This document shows positions 9,087 through 17,595 of a DNA stretch of 64,000 bases, piece after piece. The translations under genes were made by a program, and so were the position numbers. The notes beneath the pieces were generated by a model that saw only the letters and a program-made list of their open reading frames with translations, made no database searches and had not been told where the DNA came from. Position 1 is the first letter of the stretch; every line of letters starts with the position of its first letter. The stretch comes from CAWBBA01 sp963729795 (GTDB lineage: Bacteria; Desulfobacterota; Desulfomonilia; Desulfomonilales; Desulfomonilaceae), in NCBI GenBank assembly GCA_963729795.1, contig CAVSPC010000046.1:115909-179908 (forward strand). The letters are read 5' to 3'.

Positions 9087-9326
9087 ATGAAAATGATTAT
9101 TTCTCTATGCACCGTATTGGCCCTGCTGGTGCCGACTTATGCCTTCGCACATGGTGACACCATGTATCGGCTTCAACGACAGTGGGCGATTGAGGAAGCT
9201 CAGCAACAGCAAGTGCTGCCCTCCATCAAAGGCATAGAAACTGATGCAGCGAAGTCAATGAAATCCTTTGAGCTTAAGTATTGTGCAAACTGTGCAATTC
9301 AACCCGGACCAATCAATTCGAAGTAA
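9087..9326 (+). CDS. Small exported protein (79 aa), unknown function
   Basis: Start ATG 9087 follows AAAGGGAGA. A signal peptide ends at Y-A-F-A before H-G-D. The mature part is about 60 residues: Gln/Glu-rich and probably helical (residues 25-45), with a C-x-x-C (C-A-N-C) near the C-terminus. No family recognised. The following gene encodes a similar-sized exported protein with a comparable R/W/E/Q-rich helix and two Cys, so they may be related partners. Position at the end of the copper island suggests a periplasmic role. Confidence 0.55.
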   Translation: MKMIISLCTVLALLVPTYAFAHGDTMYRLQRQWAIEEAQQQQVLPSIKGIETDAAKSMKSFELKYCANCAIQPGPINSK

Positions 9327-9398
9327 TCAGGATTGGAATCCGAACAGTGGTCTTAGCCTGCAAGCGCGGACCATTGTTCAACACAGAGGAGCTTTCTC

Positions 9399-9632
9399 AT
9401 GAGAAATATCATTATCACATTAACTCTCGTCGGGTCTTTGGCTTTAGTTTCCGCTGCTTGGGCACGCGGAGGGGAAGGGAGAACGGAGTTGGACCGGACA
9501 TGGCACGAACAACGGCTCCAACATAAGGAATTGGCCTGTGCACTGAACAAAACCTGTCCGGCCCAGGCTAAGGCCCTCAGAAACTACATGAACAATCTGC
9601 CGAGACTCTGGAAGGCCGGCGAAAATGGATGA
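9399..9632 (+). CDS. Small exported protein (77 aa), unknown function
   Basis: Good AGAGGAG lies upstream of ATG 9399. The signal peptide ends around A-W-A-R, followed by a short Gly/Glu-rich linker, a charged helix (R-T-W-H-E-Q-R-L-Q-H-K-E) and two cysteines five residues apart (A-C-A-L-N-K-T-C). It lies 72 bases after the preceding small exported gene. No known family is recognised. Composition and pattern resemble the preceding protein, so a duplicated pair is possible. Confidence 0.55.
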   Translation: MRNIIITLTLVGSLALVSAAWARGGEGRTELDRTWHEQRLQHKELACALNKTCPAQAKALRNYMNNLPRLWKAGENG

Positions 9633-9716
9633 CTACAGACTGGGCTGTTGGAATGTCTTGGCGGACTGTGACAACGGTGGCCGGTATTCCCTCGGTTACG
9701 GGCGGCAAGAGATTGT

Positions 9717-9788
9717 CATTGCGAGCGGAGCGAAGCAATCTTTTCCTCTAATGGATTAGATTGCTTCGTCGTTGCACTCCTCGCAATG
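9717..9788. repeat. Palindromic intergenic repeat (CATTGCGAG...CTCGCAATG)
   Basis: Long imperfect palindrome: CATTGCGAG at 9717 pairs with CTCGCAATG ending at 9788, and GAAGCAATC pairs with GATTGCTTC nearer the centre. Repeats of this style are abundant between genes in many Desulfobacterota and related genomes. No coding content. It closes the metal-handling island. Confidence 0.65.
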
Positions 9789-9944
9789 CCAGAGAACAGC
9801 GAACTCCCCCGCGTGACTGAATGCTTACGGTGACCGGTGGAAAGGGCTTTACAATGCTCGCTGCCTACTATAAAAATTGAGGGTAAGTATGCGTCTTGCA
9901 GATAATGCCCGGACTTCATCAGGCCGGCCTTTAAGGAGGAAAAT

Positions 9945-10358
9945 ATGCAGAGGACCTTGTCCATAATAAAACCCGACGGCGTCTCAAAGAAACTAATCGG
10001 AGAAGTTATCGGAATCTTTGAGAACGCCGGCTTCAAGATAGCTGCTGTGAAGATGAAGATGTTGAGCCGTGCCGAGGCCGAAGGTTTCTATTACGTGCAC
10101 AAGGAAAGGTCGTTTTTTCAAGAATTGGTAGATTTCATGATATCCGGACCGGTTGTAGTCATGGTGCTGGAAGGCGACGATGTCATAAAACGCAACCGCG
10201 AAATCATGGGCGCTACCGACCCGGCCGAAGCCGAGCCGGGGACCATCCGAGCCAAGTGGGCAGATAACAAGCAAAATAATATTGTCCACGGCTCCGATTC
10301 GGAAGAGAGTGCAAAATTCGAGATCGGTTATTTTTTCAGCGGAATCGAAATCTTTTGA
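9945..10358 (+). CDS. ndk: Nucleoside diphosphate kinase
   Basis: A 137-residue protein of normal length transferring the gamma-phosphate from ATP to NDPs through a phosphohistidine. It begins R-T-L-S-I-I-K-P-D-G and contains the active-site motif N-I-V-H-G-S-D-S, with His near residue 117, and the family R-x-x-M-G-A-T-D-P. AAGGAGG lies before ATG 9945. Its stop overlaps the rlmN start by one base (TGATG), so the two are probably co-transcribed. Confidence 0.97.
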   Translation: MQRTLSIIKPDGVSKKLIGEVIGIFENAGFKIAAVKMKMLSRAEAEGFYYVHKERSFFQELVDFMISGPVVVMVLEGDDVIKRNREIMGATDPAEAEPGTIRAKWADNKQNNIVHGSDSEESAKFEIGYFFSGIEIF

Positions 10359-11422
10359 TGTCCTTTAAGACAAATTCGCATCTTGTATCGAATAGTCCCG
10401 ATTTGGTGGGGATGTGTCATCCCGAACTGGAGACGTTTATCTCGGATCTCGGGAAAGAGCGCTACAGGGCAGCTCAAGTCATGAAGTGGATCCACCAAGG
10501 GCTGGAAGAATCCTTCCAGGGGATGACCAACCTTTCCAAGGCATTGCGCGAGGAGCTTACCGTCAGGGCCCGCATTGGTCGCCCCGAAATTGTCAAAGCC
10601 TTCCGAGCGGATGACGGGACCTGCAAGTTCCTCCTGCGCCTTGAAGACGGGCTCGACATTGAAACTGTATTGATTCCGGGGGACGATCACGACACCCTGT
10701 GCCTTTCCACTCAGGTAGGATGCGCAATGGGATGTCGAATGTGCCGGACAGCCAAGATGGGCCTGATCCGTAATCTCACGGCCGCGGAAATCGTCTCCCA
10801 GTTGTTGGCGGCGCGCAAAGCAATGCCCGAAAGCCGTATCACCAATGTGGTTCTCATGGGCATGGGAGAGCCATTGGCAAACTTCGCTGAGACGGTCAAG
10901 GCCATCCGAATCCTTACTCATCCAAACGGACCGCAGATTTCATGGAGACACCTGACTGTATCAACCTCGGGACTGGTTCCCCGCATTCGCGACCTTGGGA
11001 ACGAGGTCAGGGCAAAGTTGGCTGTGAGCCTGAATGCGGTGACTGACGATCAGAGAAGTGCAATCATGCCCATTAACAGGACGTACCCACTGTCTGAACT
11101 GCTCGATGCACTGAGGAGATATCCGTTGGCACGGCGTGATCGCATTACCATCGAGTACGTCCTGATACGCGGGTTCAACGATTCAGATGCAGACGCGCGG
11201 CAGCTTGTGCGGCTTCTCAATCCGATCCGAGCAAAGGTAAATCTTATCCCTCTGAATGACGAAGCGGCCGCGGACTTTCAACAGCCCACGCCGGAACGAG
11301 TCCGGCGATTTCAGGACATTCTCATGTCTCGGTCTGTCATGGCCATAGTCCGAAAGTCTCGAGGGAGGGACATCCTTGCCGCGTGCGGTCAACTTGCCTC
11401 CGAAACGGGGAGCCCCCAGTGA
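10358..11422 (+). CDS. rlmN: 23S rRNA (adenine2503-C2)-methyltransferase RlmN
   Basis: Radical SAM methyltransferase acting on A2503 of 23S rRNA and on A37 of some tRNAs. The iron-sulfur motif C-A-M-G-C-R-M-C (C-x3-C-x2-C) lies near residues 122-129, followed by M-G-M-G-E-P-L and, at the C-terminus, R-D-I-L-A-A-C-G-Q-L carrying the methylated catalytic Cys. Length of about 354 is typical. The start is uncertain: ATG 10358 overlaps the ndk stop but lacks a Shine-Dalgarno, and ATG 10412 (before C-H-P-E-L-E) is an alternative. The gene overlaps the next by four bases. Confidence 0.95.
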   Translation: MSFKTNSHLVSNSPDLVGMCHPELETFISDLGKERYRAAQVMKWIHQGLEESFQGMTNLSKALREELTVRARIGRPEIVKAFRADDGTCKFLLRLEDGLDIETVLIPGDDHDTLCLSTQVGCAMGCRMCRTAKMGLIRNLTAAEIVSQLLAARKAMPESRITNVVLMGMGEPLANFAETVKAIRILTHPNGPQISWRHLTVSTSGLVPRIRDLGNEVRAKLAVSLNAVTDDQRSAIMPINRTYPLSELLDALRRYPLARRDRITIEYVLIRGFNDSDADARQLVRLLNPIRAKVNLIPLNDEAAADFQQPTPERVRRFQDILMSRSVMAIVRKSRGRDILAACGQLASETGSPQ

Positions 11423-12996
11423 CCGTCAGGCTCGATGACCTGATTCCGGCTCTTTCAGATCCTTCCATATATCCTCATCACCCTGCTTCCGTTCAAGTTG
11501 TTCAGACTCACATTTCAATTGTCTTCATCGCCGGGGATCTGGTTTACAAAATCAAGAAACCTGTGGATTTGGGATTTCTCGACTTCACCACCTTCGAGAA
11601 ACGCAGGTACTTCTGTCAACAGGAGATAAGCCTCAATTCGCGCTTTTCAGAGGGAATTTACCTCGGTGTTGCCTCCATCCACTACGGTCCGTCAGGGATC
11701 AACCTGAAGGGGGAGGGAGTAGAGGTGGAATCTGCTGTGCTGATGCGCCGAATCCCTCATGATCGACTATTGATCAACATGCTGCAGAATAACGAGGTTA
11801 CGACGGACTTACTCATGCGCCTCGCCGACCGGCTTGTCTATTTTCATTTGCACGCGGCCAAAGGACCGCAGATTGCCAGCTTCGGATCGTCCCGGGTCAT
11901 CTATCAGAATCTGAAAGAGAACTTCGAGCAGACGCGGCCTTACATAGGGCGCACCATTGACGCGCAGACCCATGAGAGAATTTCGATCCGCGCCACGGAG
12001 TTCCTCGAGAACCATCAAAATCTCTTTCAGAAGCGGATCACCGACGGGTTCATCCGCGACTGCCACGGAGACCTCCATTTGGAGCACGTCGTGATTCTGG
12101 ATGAAATTATGCTTTACGACTGTATCGAATTTAATGACCGTTTGCGTTACGGTGATACGGCTGCGGACCTGGCATTTCTTCTTATGGATCTTGATTTCCA
12201 AGGCTATCCGGCTTTCGCGGATCAAATCGGCCTCCGATACGCGGACACATCCCACGACAGAGAGATCCTGAGATTGTTGGGCTTTTACAAATCATACCGT
12301 GCCTTTGTTCGGGGCAAGGTGGAAGCATTTATCCTGGATGATCCCGAGATGTCAAGCGCTGAAAAGGAGACTGCCAGACAAGTCGCCAAAGACTATTTTC
12401 AGCTCTCCTTGGCTTATCTCAAACCACCTCCGCCCCCTGTGCTGGTGATCACCGCGGGCCTCATGGGAACGGGTAAGAGTTGGCTGGCTTCCCATTTGGG
12501 AAAAAGGTTGGGCATCGAGCCGCTGCGCTCGGACGTTCTGCGAAAAGAAATTCACGGGCTGTCCCCTCTTGAACATCGATCGGAGCAGTACGGCACCGGA
12601 ATTTACTCGGAACGGGCCACGGAACAAACCTATGAATGTCTCTTGAAAAAAGCTGCTCAAGCTTTGGAGCGCGGACAGTCCGCCATAGTCGACGCGTCAT
12701 TCGGCCGGCTTCATTATCGAGAGCGCGCCCATGAATTAGCAACCAGAACCGGCGCCAGGTTCAGAATAGTCGAATGCATCGCTCCCCATTCTGTCGTCAG
12801 GGAACGGCTGCAAGAGCGAATCCACAAAGCCGATGAGCCCTCGGATGGAAGGTGGGAAGTTTTTGAAATCCAAAAGGCCGATTTTGAACCTTTAAGAGCG
12901 AACGAGCGCCCACTAGCCCGCCAATGGGATTCTGCCGCGGATCAGAACATTTTTCTTGAAACATTTATCCGGGAACTCCTCTGCAGTTCACAATAG
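11419..12996 (+). CDS. Bifunctional aminoglycoside-phosphotransferase-like / P-loop ATPase protein
   Basis: About 525 residues. The first 320 form a phosphotransferase (kinase-like) domain: V-Y-K-I-K-K-P-V as the ATP-lysine strand near residue 45, C-H-G-D-L-H as catalytic loop near 215, and I-E-F-N-D as the metal-binding segment. The C-terminal 180 residues are a P-loop kinase with Walker A G-L-M-G-T-G-K-S near 350. Such two-domain proteins are widespread; the substrate is unknown, and an antibiotic resistance role should not be assumed. Start GTG 11419 is chosen because it forms a GTGA overlap with the rlmN stop and has GGGGAG upstream. Confidence 0.82.
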   Translation: MTVRLDDLIPALSDPSIYPHHPASVQVVQTHISIVFIAGDLVYKIKKPVDLGFLDFTTFEKRRYFCQQEISLNSRFSEGIYLGVASIHYGPSGINLKGEGVEVESAVLMRRIPHDRLLINMLQNNEVTTDLLMRLADRLVYFHLHAAKGPQIASFGSSRVIYQNLKENFEQTRPYIGRTIDAQTHERISIRATEFLENHQNLFQKRITDGFIRDCHGDLHLEHVVILDEIMLYDCIEFNDRLRYGDTAADLAFLLMDLDFQGYPAFADQIGLRYADTSHDREILRLLGFYKSYRAFVRGKVEAFILDDPEMSSAEKETARQVAKDYFQLSLAYLKPPPPPVLVITAGLMGTGKSWLASHLGKRLGIEPLRSDVLRKEIHGLSPLEHRSEQYGTGIYSERATEQTYECLLKKAAQALERGQSAIVDASFGRLHYRERAHELATRTGARFRIVECIAPHSVVRERLQERIHKADEPSDGRWEVFEIQKADFEPLRANERPLARQWDSAADQNIFLETFIRELLCSSQ

Positions 12997-13016
12997 CCCA
13001 CCCAATGCATTACATA

Positions 13017-13080
13017 TATACCTCTTAAACTTAATATGTTACCTTGATACTTTAATATTATAATTTAATGAAATATTGTA
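13017..13080 (+). promoter_or_regulatory. AT-rich promoter-like stretch before the TPR lipoprotein gene
   Basis: A 60-base AT-rich patch in otherwise GC-balanced DNA. It contains a consensus TATAAT at 13059-13064 and a TTGATA at 13044-13049; these two are only 9 bases apart, so they do not form one standard promoter. It is the only plausible promoter region before the gene at 13156. Confidence 0.3.
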
Positions 13081-13155
13081 ACTACTCCGCAATTCTGGTA
13101 TAGACCTGACACGTGGATGAGCCGGTCATCCAATCTCTCCTGGAGTAGGAGACAA

Positions 13156-14058
13156 ATGAAGAATCTGCTGACGCTGTGCTGCTGCGTAGCTGCTACTGCC
13201 GCCGGGATATGGGGGTGTGTGCCTCAAATGAATGGCTCTAGCGGCGACGTACAGAAAAATGTGCAACTTCACTATCAACTTGGCATAAGCTATCTCAGCG
13301 AGGGTAAGACTCCTCAGGCCGTCAAGGAACTGCTTGCAGCTCAGGCCCTAGCCCCCTCCAATGCGGATATCGAGCACGCAGTCGGCCTGGCGTACCAGCA
13401 GAAAGGACTGTACGACAAGGCTGTGGAACAATACCAAAAGGCTCTTAAACTGGAACCGAAATTGACCGAGGCGCGCAACAATCTTGGCACGGCATATTTG
13501 GCCAAAGGCCAGTACGACGAGGCGATCACTCAGTTTGAGAAGTGTCTGAAAGACCCGCTCTATTCTACTCCGGACAAAGCCGCCTATAATATCGGGGTTG
13601 CTTACTTCAAAAAGAAAGATCTCGACAAAGCCATCGAGAACTACGAAAAGGCCGTGAAATTAAAAGAAGATAACACCAGCGCCCTCTACAACCTCGCCTT
13701 TTGCCTCCAGGAAAAGAAGAGCTACGCCAATGCCTTGGAATGCTATAAGAAAGTGGTGAGCCTGGACCCCACATTCAAAGAAGCGTATTATCGGATGGGC
13801 TTAATCTACGAAGACCAACAGGATTACCATAAAGCTTTAATATCTTTAGATAAGGCTTGCGAAACCGACCCGGACTATATGGATGCGTATTTCCACGCCG
13901 GCAGAATACTCGCCAAGACAGGTGAAGTCGACAACGCTCTCAAAAAATTGCAGATAGTCGCAAAGGCTGAGCCGGAAAGCGCCATCGGTAAGCAGGCCAG
14001 AGAAATGATCGGCCACTTGAACGTCAAACACCTTTCCGCTAGACGCTCCGGCGGTTGA
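13156..14058 (+). CDS. TPR-repeat lipoprotein
   Basis: About 300 residues. Start ATG 13156 has AGGAGA just upstream and gives a lipoprotein signal peptide ending I-W-G-C near residue 21 (an atypical but usable lipobox). The rest is tandem tetratricopeptide repeats, roughly seven, each near 34 residues, with the A-x-x-x-Y-x-x-A-L-x-L-x-P pattern (for example Y-Q-K-A-L-K-L-E-P). The architecture resembles PilF/PilW or NrfG-type assembly lipoproteins. A pilin-like protein is encoded at 17.6-18.0 kb, but no direct link is shown. The exact partner is unknown. Confidence 0.82.
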   Translation: MKNLLTLCCCVAATAAGIWGCVPQMNGSSGDVQKNVQLHYQLGISYLSEGKTPQAVKELLAAQALAPSNADIEHAVGLAYQQKGLYDKAVEQYQKALKLEPKLTEARNNLGTAYLAKGQYDEAITQFEKCLKDPLYSTPDKAAYNIGVAYFKKKDLDKAIENYEKAVKLKEDNTSALYNLAFCLQEKKSYANALECYKKVVSLDPTFKEAYYRMGLIYEDQQDYHKALISLDKACETDPDYMDAYFHAGRILAKTGEVDNALKKLQIVAKAEPESAIGKQAREMIGHLNVKHLSARRSGG

Positions 14059-14137
14059 ACTGCCCGCGAATTTACAGGATCCGCAACGGTGACGCGGAGG
14101 CCAGGATTTGGCGCCGGCACAAAAAAAGGAGTATCGT

Positions 14138-14743
14138 ATGCCGCAAATTCAAAGAGCGCTCATAAGTGTGACTGATAAGGCTGGCATCGACGATCTAGGT
14201 AAAGCCCTGGTCGAATTCGGCGTAGAAATACTTTCCACAGGTGGAACAGCCCGTGCCCTCTCTGATGCGGGAATCAAAATTCGAGAAGTCTCAGACTTCA
14301 CGGGCTTTCCGGAAATGCTCGACGGCAGGGTCAAAACCTTGCATCCCAAGATACATGGCGGGATACTCGGGATCCGGTCCTTGCCGGAACATCTCAGCGC
14401 AATGGAAGCGCATAACATACTCCCCATCGACCTGGTGGCTGTTAATCTTTACGCGTTTGAAAAGGCTGTCGCTCAGCCCGACTGCACCCTTGCGCAAGCC
14501 ATCGAGAACATCGACATCGGAGGTCCGACTCTCCTCCGGGCTGCGGCAAAGAACTACCCGTTTGTAACGGTCATCACCGACCCTGCTGACTATGGAGTAG
14601 TAATTGCTGAAATGAGACAATCCGGTGGCTCGGTGTCAGAAGCTACGAACTTCAAACTCGCCAAGAAGGTCTTTCGACTCACGCAGGCGTATGATGCAGC
14701 AATCACCCGGTATTTGGATACGGCGGCCGGTATCGGAAGTTGA
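14138..14743 (+). CDS. purH: IMP cyclohydrolase (PurH N-terminal domain only)
   Basis: A 201-residue protein that matches only the MGS-like IMP cyclohydrolase half of bifunctional PurH, closing FAICAR to IMP. Motifs: R-A-L-I-S-V-T-D-K near the start, S-T-G-G-T-A, G-F-P-E-M-L-D-G-R-V-K-T-L-H-P-K and E-N-I-D-I-G-G-P-T-L-L-R-A-A-A-K-N. The AICAR formyltransferase half (about 300 residues) is absent and the ORF ends in a clean stop, with purE beginning 28 bases later, so this looks like a true monofunctional enzyme. Start ATG 14138 follows AAAGGAG. A separate formyltransferase is expected elsewhere in the genome. Confidence 0.9.
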   Translation: MPQIQRALISVTDKAGIDDLGKALVEFGVEILSTGGTARALSDAGIKIREVSDFTGFPEMLDGRVKTLHPKIHGGILGIRSLPEHLSAMEAHNILPIDLVAVNLYAFEKAVAQPDCTLAQAIENIDIGGPTLLRAAAKNYPFVTVITDPADYGVVIAEMRQSGGSVSEATNFKLAKKVFRLTQAYDAAITRYLDTAAGIGS

Positions 14744-14770
14744 TATAGCCGCACTGCTTTCACGGAAATC

Positions 14771-15292
14771 ATGACTATTCAAGTCGGCATCGTAATGGGC
14801 AGCGACTCGGATCTCTCCGTGATGAGGAAGGCCGCGGAGATTCTCGAACGATTCGACATCCCTCATTCCATGACCGTGGCCTCCGCTCACCGGACTCCCG
14901 AAAGGGTTGCCGCACTTGCCCAAAGGGCAGAAGAAGAGGGCTGGAAGGTTATTATCGCCGGTGCGGGCATGGCTGCGCACCTTGCGGGGTTTCTGGCGGC
15001 TCATACCATTGTGCCGATTATCGGGGTACCACTGGCGTCGTCAACTCTCGGGGGCTTGGACGCCCTTCTGTCCACAGTGCAGATGCCCGGCGGCGTGCCC
15101 GTAGGGGCGATGGGTCTCGGGGCTGCGGGGGCTAAGAATGCCGGACTCTTTGCCGTTCAGATTTTAGCCGTATCCGATCCCTCCCTCCAAGACAAATTGC
15201 GCCAATATCGTCAAGAGCAACGGGAATCCATAGAAGAGAAAGCCGCACACGTGGAAGCAGGGAGAGAAAAAAGGTATACAGAGCCAGAGTAA
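14771..15292 (+). CDS. purE: N5-carboxyaminoimidazole ribonucleotide mutase PurE
   Basis: A 173-residue class I PurE converting N5-CAIR to CAIR in purine synthesis. Motifs: V-G-I-V-M-G-S-D-S-D-L, S-A-H-R-T-P-E-R and I-I-A-G-A-G-M-A-A-H-L-A-G, followed by P-I-I-G-V-P-L. It lies directly downstream of the IMP cyclohydrolase gene and is probably in the same transcript. The Lys/Glu-rich C-terminal tail is slightly longer than typical. Confidence 0.96.
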   Translation: MTIQVGIVMGSDSDLSVMRKAAEILERFDIPHSMTVASAHRTPERVAALAQRAEEEGWKVIIAGAGMAAHLAGFLAAHTIVPIIGVPLASSTLGGLDALLSTVQMPGGVPVGAMGLGAAGAKNAGLFAVQILAVSDPSLQDKLRQYRQEQRESIEEKAAHVEAGREKRYTEPE

Positions 15293-15300
15293 GATGTGAT

Positions 15301-15336
15301 GGGGCAGTCCTGCGTTCCACGCGGCAGGACTGCCCC
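15301..15336. terminator. Strong hairpin between convergent purE and fba
   Basis: Perfect 13-bp stem, GGGGCAGTCCTGC at 15301-15313 pairing with GCAGGACTGCCCC at 15324-15336, with a 10-base loop. It lies 9 bases past the purE stop, with the fba gene converging from the other side. No clear U-tract follows, so it may be a bidirectional terminator-like structure or an extragenic palindrome. Confidence 0.55.
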
Positions 15337-15406
15337 AACCGAAACACCGGGTTAAATATATTCCATAATGCCTTTAATGCCTCCCAAGCTCACGCCGTTT
15401 ATCTTG

Positions 15407-16702
15407 TCAATCCTCGAAATCCCCTTCGGGTCCTTTGCCTCCGGCTAACGTTGCCCCCCTCTGCCTGATTTTCTCCTCAGTCCATTCGGCTGGATCCTCT
15501 ATCCGGGATGCTTTGGGCCGTAAATCGTATGAATCGGCCTTCAAAATGCCCTCAACAGCCAGCGGCGCCGTATCATTCCCGTTAAAAACTTCGGTGATGA
15601 GGTGATAAACGAAGTCTTCCACAGCTTGGACCATTCTTTCCCGCTCTTCACTTGGCAGCGCCAGCAGCTTGTTCTCGAAGGGGCGGTTTAATTTCTTGAA
15701 GTCACCACCCTTCCAGCCCTTTTCTTTCCCGTACGAGGTCATCTTTTCCCACATGGCGGCAGACGGCCCAGCGTCGGGAATTTTGATGAAGTTTCCATCC
15801 TGATCCTGTATCGCGTTACCGTACTCATTGACCTTGAGACCCCATGAAACCATCTGGAGCGCTGTGGCGACGTTTGCTTTGGTGGTGTGAGTTTCCCGAG
15901 CGATAGCGCGCAGGCGTTCGAAACTATTTCCGGAAGTGCCGTGCTGAGCCCCCGAGACGTGGTATTTCTCCAGCGCATTGTGAATTTTGGCAGTCAATTC
16001 GACCTGTATTCCGGCATCGCTGGCCTCAATCCCGTGCGTGGTCCCGTTGTTCAGTGCGATCCAGTCAGGAAATATGTTGTGTGCGTTCAAGCCCTGGATC
16101 AGAAACAGCGCCTCCTCGGGAGTAGAGAGCCCTTCTTTTCCCTTGATCTCCCCCACTTCAGTTTCGTATCCAGCCCAGGAAGGGAAATACTTATTTAGCT
16201 CGAGATTTGCGAGGAGATTGTCCGCGTCGGGAAGATGCGAGGCGTCTATGGCAATGGAAGTAATCCCGGCGTCGAACATGCTGGGAATCTCCACCTTGGC
16301 GCTTTCTTTGTCTTTATAGCTCTTGATGCCGTAATGGTCTGCGTGAATCGCGACAGGCACGGTGATGCCCAGTTCGTTGCAGATGGCATCCACCAGTCTG
16401 GCCATATTCCAAAGGCTGACGTCACAATAGGCTTCGGCTCCACCTTCGGATTTGGCGATTTCTATAAGGATGGCCGCATTGGCCTTCTGCGCAGCCCTCA
16501 ATGCACCGCGCGCGACAAAGGAACTCCGTACGCTTGCGGCTATGGCTATTGCATGTCCTTTGGCGATCATGGCTCGGTCGATAACCTTGCCACTGACAAT
16601 AAGCGCCTTGGAGTTTGGAAATAATCTTTGCACGTTAGGCGGCCGCCCGATTTCCAAAGCCTTGTTGAAGTCGCTTGCCGAAATGCCTGTATCTGCTTGC
16701 AT
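15407..16702 (-). CDS. fba: Class II fructose-1,6-bisphosphate aldolase (long form)
   Basis: A 431-residue Zn-dependent aldolase cleaving FBP to DHAP and G3P. Family features: P-V-A-I-H-A-D-H-Y (Zn His/Asp region), A-I-D-A-S-H-L-P-D, Y-E-T-E-V-G-E-I, I-A-L-N-N-G-T-T-H-G and S-G-A-Q-H-G-T-S-G. Length fits the approximately 430-residue class II variant rather than the 350-residue E. coli type. Start ATG 16702 is chosen because GGAGGGG lies 6 bases upstream; upstream in-frame codons have no such site. Confidence 0.9.
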   Translation of the reverse strand: MQADTGISASDFNKALEIGRPPNVQRLFPNSKALIVSGKVIDRAMIAKGHAIAIAASVRSSFVARGALRAAQKANAAILIEIAKSEGGAEAYCDVSLWNMARLVDAICNELGITVPVAIHADHYGIKSYKDKESAKVEIPSMFDAGITSIAIDASHLPDADNLLANLELNKYFPSWAGYETEVGEIKGKEGLSTPEEALFLIQGLNAHNIFPDWIALNNGTTHGIEASDAGIQVELTAKIHNALEKYHVSGAQHGTSGNSFERLRAIARETHTTKANVATALQMVSWGLKVNEYGNAIQDQDGNFIKIPDAGPSAAMWEKMTSYGKEKGWKGGDFKKLNRPFENKLLALPSEERERMVQAVEDFVYHLITEVFNGNDTAPLAVEGILKADSYDLRPKASRIEDPAEWTEEKIRQRGATLAGGKGPEGDFED

Positions 16703-17100
16703 GGTCCCCTCCATAGACTTTCGTTTCAGTCCCAATAGTTCAAGAAAAGGCGGCCAACTGTTTTCTGCGGCTCACCAATCCGATACCGGACCTTCGTCAC
16801 GTCACAATGGTATCAACACAGAATATCGCAACAATGTGTTGCTATAAGCGTTGAGAAATTAAGTTTCCGCGCGGGAGTTTCGCCTCAATAGGCCGGTAAT
16901 CGTCTCCCGCCCCCCAGGCATAAAGAGTATAATAGCAGAGTGCTCCCCACACAACATTTAGATAATCTCTGTAGGTTATATCTTTATGGCATGGGAAAAC
17001 TGCTGTGACTCGATCACCGAAGGAAAGAAGGTGCCGGTGCTGCTGGCTTTGTTTGGTGGAGACGCTGTCCAAGCCTCCACGGCCTGCAGTGGGAAGACAA
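16703..17100. other. Intergenic stretch without a recognised gene
   Basis: About 400 bases between the fba start and the membrane protein gene, both on the minus strand. No supportable ORF, RNA gene or strong hairpin was seen. The fba promoter should lie within the right part of this stretch, but no convincing box pair could be fixed. Confidence 0.4.
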
Positions 17101-17595
17101 CTAATCCCTCGCCCCTGCGCTTCTTGATTTGGCTGCAACTTTCTTCGCGCTGCGTTCCCACTGGACTTCAGCGGGAGGATAACCGGAGGCTTTTACTATA
17201 TTGAGGTCGTAGTCGAGCTGCCTCGGACCCGGTGGTGCTTTCTGCAGGATGCACCGAACTGCCCCAAAATGCAGAGGACGGAAAGCGTCAGAATCGCGCA
17301 GAAGGTACCGGACACCGTCGAAATCGAACTCAGCCTTCTTAATCCACCACAAAGTCCCGTTATGGAGTTCGACTTTCAAATAGGGGGTCCCGTCATCTTC
17401 GCGGAATCGTAGGTACCCGGTTGCGAAGACTTTCTTGAGATCGGAATCGCCCAGGACTTCGTATGGAGGAGTAGAGACGGAACCCTGGAGCATCCACGCG
17501 ACAATACCCATTGCTGCCATAAAAACGACTCCTATTACGGCAGCCACAAGGTATATCTCATTTCGCCTGAATGTGGCCAGTAACCGTTTTCTCAT
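17101..17595 (-). CDS. Single-pass membrane protein, unknown function
   Basis: A 164-residue protein with a basic N-terminus (M-R-K-R) and one transmembrane helix near residues 15-36. A soluble domain of about 120 residues follows, with F-R-E-D-D-G-T-P-Y-L-K-V-E-L and L-W-W-I-K-K-A-E-F strands, then a basic tail. No family recognised. Its start overlaps the stop of the upstream pilin-like gene by four bases, so the pair is translationally coupled and may act together in pilus or secretion assembly. Confidence 0.65.
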   Translation of the reverse strand: MRKRLLATFRRNEIYLVAAVIGVVFMAAMGIVAWMLQGSVSTPPYEVLGDSDLKKVFATGYLRFREDDGTPYLKVELHNGTLWWIKKAEFDFDGVRYLLRDSDAFRPLHFGAVRCILQKAPPGPRQLDYDLNIVKASGYPPAEVQWERSAKKVAAKSRSAGARD

